A program made the translations under genes and the position numbers. DNA of 7,226 nucleotides from contig CAJQKX010000096.1 in the NCBI GenBank assembly GCA_905479025.1, positions 1 to 7,226 of the forward strand. Direction: 5' to 3'. This DNA comes from an uncultured Paraglaciecola sp. (GTDB lineage: Bacteria; Pseudomonadota; Gammaproteobacteria; Enterobacterales; Alteromonadaceae). Of the stretch, positions 1 to 5,350 are shown piece by piece; positions within the stretch are counted from its first letter, which is position 1; each line of letters starts with the position of its first letter. Below the pieces are notes generated by a model that saw only the letters and a list, made by a program, of their open reading frames with translations, did not search any database and was not told where the DNA came from.

Positions 1-698
1 CGCAAGGCCTGACAAATGTTTTCAAAACCATCACCAAAGCTTTCTCGTCGGTGCCCCGTGACTAAAATGAGTTTCTTACTAGGATCGAGAAAATCGAATT
101 GCGCTGACAGTTTGCTGTTAAGAGCCTTATCTGTCCCAATACGCTTTTCCACTTGAACAAGTGCATCGATGACAGTATTACCCGTGACGTAAACATCAGC
201 GGCATCGACGTTTTCAAGGGAAAGGTTGTTCTGAGCTTTTGTGGTCGGCGCGAAATGGAATTTGGTGAGAGAGCCTGTTAATTTGCGATTCATCTCTTCC
301 GGCCAAGGACTATAAATATTGCCAGTACGCAAGCCTGCTTCTACATGCCCCACTGGAATACGTTGATAAAATGCGGCCAGCGAAGAGGCAAAAGTAGTAG
401 TGGTATCACCATGTACTAACACCAGATCCGGTTTGCTTGTTTCCAATACACCTTTGAGGCCTATAAGGGCTTTAGTGGTAATGTCGTATAAGTCTTGACC
501 TGGTTGCATCAGGTTAAGATCATAGTCAGGCTTTAATTCAAATAAATCGAGAACCTGATCTAGCATCTCTCGATGCTGGGCAGTGACACAAACTTCTACA
601 TTGAGCCCTTTTCTACTTTTCAATTCCAACACCAAAGGTGCCATCTTAATTGCTTCAGGCCGGGTACCGAATACCAATAATACTTTGTTAATACTCAC
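1..698 (-). CDS. wecB: UDP-N-acetylglucosamine 2-epimerase (non-hydrolysing), partial: C-terminal part lies beyond the left edge
   Basis: Converts UDP-GlcNAc to UDP-ManNAc in the cytoplasm, supplying ManNAc or its derivatives for surface polysaccharide. The 232 visible residues of an approximately 375-residue family follow E. coli WecB closely: [14 protein letters not shown] at residues 10-23, [11 protein letters not shown] at 38-48, VHGDTTTT at 95-102, [10 protein letters not shown] at 117-126, SPWPEE at 130-135 and [10 protein letters not shown] at 213-222. The positions equivalent to the E. coli catalytic or binding residues are present (Asp98, Glu120, Glu134, His216; E. coli numbering plus 3). 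I chose the GTG start at 698 because the in-frame stop TAA lies only four codons upstream and a TAAGGAAA ribosome binding site precedes it at the right distance; the nearby ATG at 703 is out of frame and hits a stop at once. The gene lies 36 bp downstream of the ACP gene on the same strand, so the two are probably cotranscribed. Identity is secure. Its use in this locus's polysaccharide is inferred from context. Confidence 0.95.
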   Translation of the reverse strand, partial: MSINKVLLVFGTRPEAIKMAPLVLELKSRKGLNVEVCVTAQHREMLDQVLDLFELKPDYDLNLMQPGQDLYDITTKALIGLKGVLETSKPDLVLVHGDTTTTFASSLAAFYQRIPVGHVEAGLRTGNIYSPWPEEMNRKLTGSLTKFHFAPTTKAQNNLSLENVDAADVYVTGNTVIDALVQVEKRIGTDKALNSKLSAQFDFLDPSKKLILVTGHRRESFGDGFENICQAL

Positions 699-702
699 AA
701 CA

Positions 703-716
703 TTTCCTTAATTTCC
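703..716 (-). promoter_or_regulatory. wecB ribosome binding region with the 14-mer shared with the decarboxylase leader
   Basis: Reading on the minus strand, GGAAATTAAGGAAA precedes the GTG start of wecB by 4 nt. The AAGGAAA part is the Shine-Dalgarno sequence and settles the choice of GTG 698 over the out-of-frame ATG at 703. The same 14 bases occur on the plus strand at 4071-4084. Confidence 0.7.
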
Positions 717-734
717 AAACCGACAACACAAAGG

Positions 735-977
735 TTATATTTTTTGCTCAACAAAACTACAAAGCGTGCCAAAACTTTCAAATACCTCAGCACTAATTTC
801 GTCATCATCCACTTCAATACCGAAACTCTCTTCAATAGCAGTTAAAACGGTTACCACAGCCATTGAATCAAATTCTGGAATAGAACCCAATAAAGGGGTT
901 TCCTTATCCATATGACTATCACTGGAAAGTTGCAGAGCTTCAATTAATATGTCTTTCACTAAAGCAACTATATTCAT
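735..977 (-). CDS. Acyl carrier protein (phosphopantetheine-binding), exosortase A locus type
   Basis: A free-standing 80-residue carrier protein with the size and acidic helical character of ACP/PCP domains. The modification motif reads PEFDSMAVV (residues 34-42), with Ser38 as the predicted 4'-phosphopantetheine attachment site; Met replaces the Leu of the classical DSL motif, which is common in such stand-alone carriers. The acidic stretch EVDDDEISAEVFE follows in the second half. I place the start at 977 because GGGAG lies 7 nt upstream and the sequence from there matches the usual ACP N-terminus; an upstream in-frame ATG at 1028 would add 17 low-complexity polar residues without a comparable ribosome binding site. 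The gene is divergent from the AMP-forming ligase, its likely partner, and lies upstream of wecB. This is not the fatty acid synthesis acpP, since the neighbourhood has no fab genes. The acyl or aminoacyl cargo is unknown. Confidence 0.9.
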   Translation of the reverse strand: MNIVALVKDILIEALQLSSDSHMDKETPLLGSIPEFDSMAVVTVLTAIEESFGIEVDDDEISAEVFESFGTLCSFVEQKI

Positions 978-1106
978 TCTATTACTCCCTGTATTATTAC
1001 TTTTTGTTGTGGACAGAGTTTGTCTCAATTGTCATTATACTTATTGTTCCATTATTTATCGCAATAAGAAATACCTTTAAAACACTTAAGAGAGATAAGC
1101 GCCACG
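978..1106. promoter_or_regulatory. Divergent promoter region between the ACP gene and the ligase gene
   Basis: This 129-bp AT-rich spacer must serve both directions. On the minus strand a perfect TATAAT (1039..1034) lies 19 bp from a TTGCGA box (1064..1059), slightly wide for sigma70, about 57 nt before the ACP start. On the plus strand TGGACA (1010-1015) is 17 bp from CATTAT (1033-1038), so the two predicted -10 elements overlap. TTGTC occurs twice (1020-1024 and 1029-1033). The ligase ribosome binding site is probably the AGAGAG around 1089-1094. These are pattern matches by eye, without mapped start sites. Confidence 0.4.
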
Positions 1107-2693
1107 ATGGTAACCTTTTTCGATGAACTCGTTTCTAACACAGCCAGTGTAAAGCCAAACAACCAAGCCATAATCTATAAACAACAGAATATCAGCTATA
1201 GGCAATTAGATGAGCAGATATCTGAATTAGCCTGCGGTTTGTCAGGGCTTGGCCTGCAGCGGTGCGATAGAGTAGCCGTTTTTTTGCCTAAGTTGCCGAT
1301 CGCCGTGATAAGTCTGTTTGCGGCCACTCGTGCAAACGGCACATTTGTTCCGGTAAATTCGGTCTTAAAAGCGCTACAAGTTCAGCATATTCTGAATGAT
1401 TGCAATGTGAAAATTCTCATCACCAGCAGTGATCGTTTAAAAGCCCTATCAAGCATAATTAATCATTGTCCTGATTTACAACATGTGGTGTTAATAGACA
1501 AATTGCCCACCGAACCAGAGATAGCAGACATAAACGCTAGGTTGAGTCTGCTAAGTGAGTTATCAACTGAAGTGCTCAGGCAAGCGTCCCGAGTTGAGAA
1601 CGATATGGCGGCTATTCTGTATACCTCAGGAAGCACGGGCAAACCTAAAGGTGTGGTGTTATCCCACAGAAACTTGGTATGCGGAGCCCACAGTGTTTCG
1701 AGTTATTTAAATAACGATGAAAATGACGTTATTTTAGCCTTATTGCCTGTTAGTTTTGATGCCGGTCTCAGTCAAATAACGACGGCATTTTTTGTCGGCG
1801 CGAGCTGCGTGTTAATGGATTATTTTTTACCTGGAGATGTGGTCAAAACCATTGAAAAACACCAAGTAACGGGTCTGACTGCCGTTCCGCCCCTCTGGCA
1901 GCAATTGATGAAGGTAAATTGGCCTGAATCAGCTACATCCTCACTGCGCTATTTCGCCAATACTGGCGGGGCAATGCCACAAGTCACTCTCGCGAAAATT
2001 CGTGAAACGTTTAAAAATGCCTCTCCTTATTTGATGTACGGATTAACAGAAGCATTTCGCAGTACCTATTTACCTCCAGACAAAGTTGACGAGCGCCCAG
2101 GCTCAATGGGTAAAGCTATCCCCAATGCCGAGATCATGGTCGTGGGTGAGGATGGATTAGAGTGCGCAGCAAACGAACCTGGCGAATTGGTGCATCGAGG
2201 TCCACTCGTCAGCTTAGGTTATTGGAACGACATTGAAAAAACTGCCGAGCGTTTCAAGCCCGTGCCTGTAAAAAGAAACGGTTTAGTATTAACCGAGATG
2301 GCGGTTTGGTCTGGAGACACTGTAAAAAAAGATGACTGTGGTTACCTTTATTTTGTTGGGCGCAAAGATGAAATGATTAAAACATCAGGCTACAGAGTAA
2401 GCCCCGTAGAAATAGAAGAAGCATGCTACCAAGGGGCAGAAGAAGTCGCAGAAGCCATTGCTTGTGGGGTCAGTAATCTCGAATTAGGCCAAGCGATTGT
2501 GCTGTTAATCGTAGTCAAAGATAATCATCAAATATCTGAGAAGGACCTATTGAATAAATGCAAAAAGAACCTACCCAATTTTATGCATCCAAAATGGCTG
2601 GAAATACGAGTCTCACTGCCACGTAATCCAAACGGCAAAGTAGATCGCAGTCAGTTAAGCAAAGAAATGAAGGAAAAATACAGCAATGGGTAA
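1107..2693 (+). CDS. AMP-forming acyl-CoA/ACP ligase, exosortase A system-associated (TIGR03098-like)
   Basis: A 528-residue ANL-superfamily enzyme that should activate a carboxylic acid as its acyl-adenylate and pass it to a thiol, either CoA or the neighbouring ACP. The core motifs are intact: P-loop YTSGSTGKPKG at residues 172-182, YGLTEA at 311-316, SGDT at 402-405 with adenosine-ribose-binding Asp404, hinge region GRKDEMIKTSGYR at 418-430, and the catalytic lysine in NPNGKVDR (Lys511) near the C-terminus. The stretch from YGLTEAFRSTYLPP through GKAIPNAE, ELVHRG and TSGYRVSP resembles what I recall of the exosortase A-associated ligase family, which is typically encoded beside a PLP decarboxylase; here that decarboxylase is separated from it by a kdsD/kpsF gene. 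The ATG at 1107 is the start, with no other plausible in-frame start nearby. The divergent ACP gene suggests a cognate carrier. The substrate is not known and cannot be read from the sequence. Confidence 0.9.
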   Translation: MVTFFDELVSNTASVKPNNQAIIYKQQNISYRQLDEQISELACGLSGLGLQRCDRVAVFLPKLPIAVISLFAATRANGTFVPVNSVLKALQVQHILNDCNVKILITSSDRLKALSSIINHCPDLQHVVLIDKLPTEPEIADINARLSLLSELSTEVLRQASRVENDMAAILYTSGSTGKPKGVVLSHRNLVCGAHSVSSYLNNDENDVILALLPVSFDAGLSQITTAFFVGASCVLMDYFLPGDVVKTIEKHQVTGLTAVPPLWQQLMKVNWPESATSSLRYFANTGGAMPQVTLAKIRETFKNASPYLMYGLTEAFRSTYLPPDKVDERPGSMGKAIPNAEIMVVGEDGLECAANEPGELVHRGPLVSLGYWNDIEKTAERFKPVPVKRNGLVLTEMAVWSGDTVKKDDCGYLYFVGRKDEMIKTSGYRVSPVEIEEACYQGAEEVAEAIACGVSNLELGQAIVLLIVVKDNHQISEKDLLNKCKKNLPNFMHPKWLEIRVSLPRNPNGKVDRSQLSKEMKEKYSNG

Positions 2694-3004
2694 TATATTC
2701 GAAGCATATTAGATTACCGCTTCAGCGTTTCTTAACTTTTACCTAAATTAACTAGAATCTCAATCATTTAATAAGGTAATAGGACATAAAGTGACAAGAG
2801 TAGATTAAAATAATAATATTCTTTCGAACTGGGTGAATTTGTTTTAAGTTATTAATATTTAAATGTTCTGCTTAAGACATTTATGGATTTATCACCACAA
2901 AGCATACTTTATTTCTATCTTCACAATTGGCTTGACCAATACATTCTTAATCAATGTACACAAACAGGTTTTTGGTAATTATTTAACTTAACGGAATAAC
3001 ACAT
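2694..3004. other. 311-bp AT-rich intergenic region, no coding gene seen
   Basis: I find no open reading frame with protein-like content here and no tRNA. It holds several small dyads. GGTAAT/ATTACC arms (2689-2694 and 2713-2718) span the ligase stop codon. TAAATGT/ACATTTA arms (2860-2866 and 2877-2883) have two further pairs inside. ATTGG/CCAAT (2926-2930 and 2936-2940) is followed at once by TACATT/AATGTA (2940-2945 and 2953-2958). None is followed by a convincing U-run, so I do not call an intrinsic terminator. The length, AT content and dyads near its 3' end suggest a control region for the isomerase gene. Confidence 0.6.
2932..2960 (+). promoter_or_regulatory. Possible promoter for the KdsD/KpsF gene
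   Basis: TTGACC (2932-2937) matches five of six positions of the sigma70 -35 box. The hexamer 17 bp downstream, TGTACA (2955-2960), matches only three of six -10 positions, so an activator or another sigma factor may be needed. Two inverted repeats overlap the element: ATTGG-N5-CCAAT covers the -35 and TACATT-N7-AATGTA covers the spacer and part of the -10. This is compatible with operator sites but unproven. Confidence 0.3.
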
Positions 3005-3955
3005 ATGACCAACAAGCACATAAGTGAAGCATTGAGAGTATTCGATCTTGAAGCGAAAGCGATCCTTCAATTAAAAAATCAACTGACAGATGATTTTTCA
3101 AAAGCCATAGAACATGTACTGGCTTCCACCGGGAAGGTGATAATATGTGGCATGGGTAAATCTGGCCAGATAGGACAAAAAATAGCGGCCACTTTAGCCA
3201 GCACAGGTACGTCGAGCTTTTTCATGCATCCAGCTGAAGCAATACACGGCGATTTAGGTATGGTATCTACTAATGATGTTTTTGTAGCCATTTCTAATTC
3301 TGGTGAGACCGACGAAGTAATTCGGCTGATACCTTTTTTACACGAGAATGGTAATTGTATAATTGCGATCACCGGCAAACCAAATTCTACACTAGCAAAA
3401 AATTCTAATTTTCATCTGAATGTAAGTGTAGACAAGGAAGCGTGTCCTTTACAGTTGGCACCGACCTCCTCTACAACAGCTGCATTGGCTATGGGCGATG
3501 CATTTGCGTTGGCCATTATGGTAAGTCGCAAATTTCAGCCAGAAAATTTTGCTCGGTTTCATCCAGGTGGCAGCTTGGGAAGAAAACTGCTAACTAAAGT
3601 TAAGGACGTGATGCGCGTCGTCAACTTACCGTTTGTCCCTGAGGACGCCACAATTCATGAAATTATTAAGCAAATATCTTCTGCTCGACTTGGCATGACC
3701 ATGGTGGGCGACAAGGACAATTTTTTAGGTATCATTACCGATGGTGATATAAGGCGCTTTTTGGAAACGCAAGGCGAGAAATTTCATTTACTCAGTGCCG
3801 CTGATATGATGACCAAGAAACCTAAACACATTTCTCCTGGTGAAAAAGTTCAACCTGCGATTGAAAAAATGAACCTCAGCAATATTACAGTGTTACCTGT
3901 TTTGGAAGAAAACACAGTTGTGGGTGTATTACATCGATATGATTGCGAACTATAA
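3005..3955 (+). CDS. kpsF: D-arabinose-5-phosphate isomerase (KdsD/KpsF/GutQ family)
   Basis: Interconverts D-ribulose 5-phosphate and D-arabinose 5-phosphate, the first step toward CMP-Kdo. The 316-residue protein has the family architecture. An N-terminal SIS sugar-isomerase domain (about 35-170) carries GMGKSG at 49-54, SNSGET at 97-102, EACPLQLAPTSSTT at 145-158 and HPGGSLGRKLL at 186-196; Lys52, Glu145 and His186 sit where E. coli KdsD has conserved active-site residues. Two CBS domains follow (about 204-258 and 267-316). The protein ends in GVLHRYDCEL, whereas relatives usually end LHxHDLLRAG, so the C-terminus is slightly short and divergent. ACGGA 9 nt before the ATG is the probable ribosome binding site. 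Because it lies in a polysaccharide locus rather than next to kdsC and lpt genes, it is probably a second, locus-specific copy (kpsF-like); that assumes a housekeeping kdsD elsewhere, which I cannot see. It separates the ligase and decarboxylase genes. Confidence 0.93.
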   Translation: MTNKHISEALRVFDLEAKAILQLKNQLTDDFSKAIEHVLASTGKVIICGMGKSGQIGQKIAATLASTGTSSFFMHPAEAIHGDLGMVSTNDVFVAISNSGETDEVIRLIPFLHENGNCIIAITGKPNSTLAKNSNFHLNVSVDKEACPLQLAPTSSTTAALAMGDAFALAIMVSRKFQPENFARFHPGGSLGRKLLTKVKDVMRVVNLPFVPEDATIHEIIKQISSARLGMTMVGDKDNFLGIITDGDIRRFLETQGEKFHLLSAADMMTKKPKHISPGEKVQPAIEKMNLSNITVLPVLEENTVVGVLHRYDCEL

Positions 3956-4107
3956 CGAGTTCTAAATAAGTTTTTGTAAGCGCGACTAAAACGTAAGCAA
4001 GTTATTTTTTAGACATAATAGAGCGGTCAAATAATACAAACTAACGATTTGGCTTACGTCGATTAAAGCAGGAAATTAAGGAAAATTAAGAAAAATTAAG
4101 GAAAATT
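3956..4107. other. 152-bp intergenic region before the decarboxylase
   Basis: AT-rich spacer without coding content. It holds a perfect 8-bp inverted repeat, ACGTAAGC at 3991-3998 and GCTTACGT at 4052-4059, separated by 53 bp, with a further GTAAGC copy near 3976. A CATAAT hexamer (4014-4019) could be a -10 box but no good -35 lies at the right distance. The last 37 bp are a tandem repeat described separately. No terminator is evident after the isomerase gene, so read-through from kpsF into the decarboxylase is possible. Confidence 0.5.
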
Positions 4108-4109
4108 AT
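4071..4109 (+). repeat. Four near-identical tandem GGAAAATTAA units forming the decarboxylase leader
   Basis: Units are GGAAATTAA (4071-4079), GGAAAATTAA (4080-4089), GAAAAATTAA (4090-4099) and GGAAAATTAT (4100-4109), the last running into the ATG at 4108. Each unit with GGA offers a weak Shine-Dalgarno sequence (AAGGAAA), and the copy at 4098-4103 is 4-5 nt from the start codon. The first 14 bases are identical to the wecB leader on the other strand (716..703). Confidence 0.75.
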
Positions 4110-5349
4110 GTCAACGAAAAAAATATTACCTGTCCATGCAGACATGAACCAATTCTCAGTTGAGCATGCACAACTCCTTATCGGCGGCTATACCCTCGAT
4201 GGCGTTGCAGACATACTTGGTAAACAAGTATTTTATGCTTATGACAAATCAGTGGTAAAGGCACAAATTGACCTATTTCACAAACATATACCTGATCCCA
4301 TTAAACTTCATTATGCCATCAAATCGAACCCCTACCTTCCTATAATAAACGCCATGCGGCCCTGGGTCGAAGGTTTTGATGTGGCCTCACAAAAAGAGAT
4401 GTTACTGGCGCTGCAATCTGGTATGCCTAGCCGTGACATCAGTTTTGCCGGACCTAGCAAACAATTAGCCGAAATCCGTGCAGCTATCGTGTCAGGTGTT
4501 ACCTTACATATTGAGTCTGAACGTGAATTTGAACGAGCCGTTTCAATAGGCTTAGAGTTAAATATCAAAGCTATTATTGCCTTTAGAGTGAATCCCGCAT
4601 TTGAGTTAAAAGCCTCGGGGATGAAGATGGGTGGTGGCCCCAAACAATTTGGTATAGATGAAGAGCGACTTTTTGAAATTTTGCCGGGTCTAGACTACAG
4701 CCAATTTGAATTTCGTGGTTTTCATATCTACTGGGGATCACAGAATCTTAAGCAAGAAGCCATCATCGATGCTCACAACAATACCTTCGCACTGGCGCAA
4801 AAGCTTGTGGACATGACCCCCGCGCCGACCCAAACGGTTAACCTAGGTGGTGGCCTCGGCATCCCTTATTTCCCAGGTGAAAAGCGTTTAGACCTAGCAC
4901 CAATTGGAGAAAACTTGATCCAATTGCTGAAGCAATATCCTTTACTGGCCGAGCTTGAATTGATCTTCGAATTGGGCAGGTTTTTAGTGGCCGAAGCGGG
5001 CATATACGCCTCACGTATCACCGATATTAAAACCTCTCGTGGCCACACCTATTTAATGACCAATGGAGGCTTACACCACCATTTGTCCAATTCAGGAAAT
5101 TTCGGTCAGGTTATTCGTAAGAATTACCCCGTTGCCATTGGCAATAAAATGGGTGTAGCTCCGGCCAGCATTAAAGTGACAGCTGTTGGGCCACTGTGTA
5201 CGCCTTTGGACACTTTAGCAGATAAAATGCCACTGCCTGAAGCTGAACTTGGAGACTGGTTAGTGGTGTTTCAATCAGGCGCCTACGGCCCAACCGCCAG
5301 CCCTCAAGATTTTTTAGGGCATCCCCATGTAAGTGAAATATTGCTTTAA
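4108..5349 (+). CDS. PLP-dependent decarboxylase, exosortase A system-associated (TIGR03099-like)
   Basis: A 413-residue fold-type III decarboxylase related to diaminopimelate and ornithine decarboxylases, expected to remove the alpha-carboxylate of an amino acid in the cytoplasm. The N-terminal TIM barrel carries the Schiff-base lysine in HYAIKSNP (Lys72), FRVNP at 159-163, His206 in FHIYWGSQNL, the phosphate-binding NLGGGLGIPY at 245-254 and ELGR at 288-291 (EPGR in lysine-pathway enzymes). The C-terminal sheet domain carries the active-site cysteine from the partner subunit in GPLCTPLD (Cys364) and the Tyr of GAYG (Tyr393). GGLHHHLSNSGNFGQVIRKNYP (split here as residues 320-330 and 331-341) and SGAYGPTASP are the features I associate with the exosortase A group and not with LysA. 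It is therefore probably not lysA, and its substrate is unknown. The expected ligase partner is present in the same orientation but one gene away. The next gene starts 1 nt after its stop codon, suggesting translational coupling. Confidence 0.9.
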   Translation: MSTKKILPVHADMNQFSVEHAQLLIGGYTLDGVADILGKQVFYAYDKSVVKAQIDLFHKHIPDPIKLHYAIKSNPYLPIINAMRPWVEGFDVASQKEMLLALQSGMPSRDISFAGPSKQLAEIRAAIVSGVTLHIESEREFERAVSIGLELNIKAIIAFRVNPAFELKASGMKMGGGPKQFGIDEERLFEILPGLDYSQFEFRGFHIYWGSQNLKQEAIIDAHNNTFALAQKLVDMTPAPTQTVNLGGGLGIPYFPGEKRLDLAPIGENLIQLLKQYPLLAELELIFELGRFLVAEAGIYASRITDIKTSRGHTYLMTNGGLHHHLSNSGNFGQVIRKNYPVAIGNKMGVAPASIKVTAVGPLCTPLDTLADKMPLPEAELGDWLVVFQSGAYGPTASPQDFLGHPHVSEILL

Positions 5350-5350
5350 A

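Noticed and set aside
1010..1026. Sigma54 (-24/-12) promoter before the ligase, as PEP-CTERM genes are sometimes under PrsK/PrsR control
   Set aside because: TGGAC-like and TTGTC-like boxes are present but the GC dinucleotide expected 10 bp after GG is missing.
978..1028. Longer ACP reading frame starting at ATG 1028
   Set aside because: It adds 17 polar residues (RQTLSTTKSNNTGSNR) unlike any ACP N-terminus, while the ATG at 977 has GGGAG at proper spacing and lies downstream of the predicted promoter.
2689..2718. GGTAAT/ATTACC hairpin at the ligase stop as an intrinsic terminator
   Set aside because: The stem is AT-rich and interrupted, and the following bases are not a U-run, so termination is not supported.
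3079..3378. Minus-strand open frame of 99 codons inside the isomerase gene
   Set aside because: It is the antisense shadow of strongly conserved SIS-domain coding sequence and resembles no protein family.
3991..4059. ACGTAAGC/GCTTACGT inverted repeat as a mobile-element end or attachment site
   Set aside because: Arms of 8 bp enclosing only 53 bp of non-coding AT-rich DNA, without target duplication or transposase, are more likely chance or a regulatory dyad.
4108..5349. Annotation of the decarboxylase as lysA (diaminopimelate decarboxylase)
   Set aside because: The PLP motifs are shared by the superfamily, but ELGR, GGLHHHL and the C-terminal SGAYGPTASP, together with the ligase and hydrolase context, favour the exosortase A-associated group.
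5333..5350. GTG start for the beta-helix protein overlapping the decarboxylase end
   Set aside because: It has no well-spaced ribosome binding site and would only add KYCFK before the Met-Met; the ATG pair after the decarboxylase stop is the simpler choice, though I cannot exclude the GTG.
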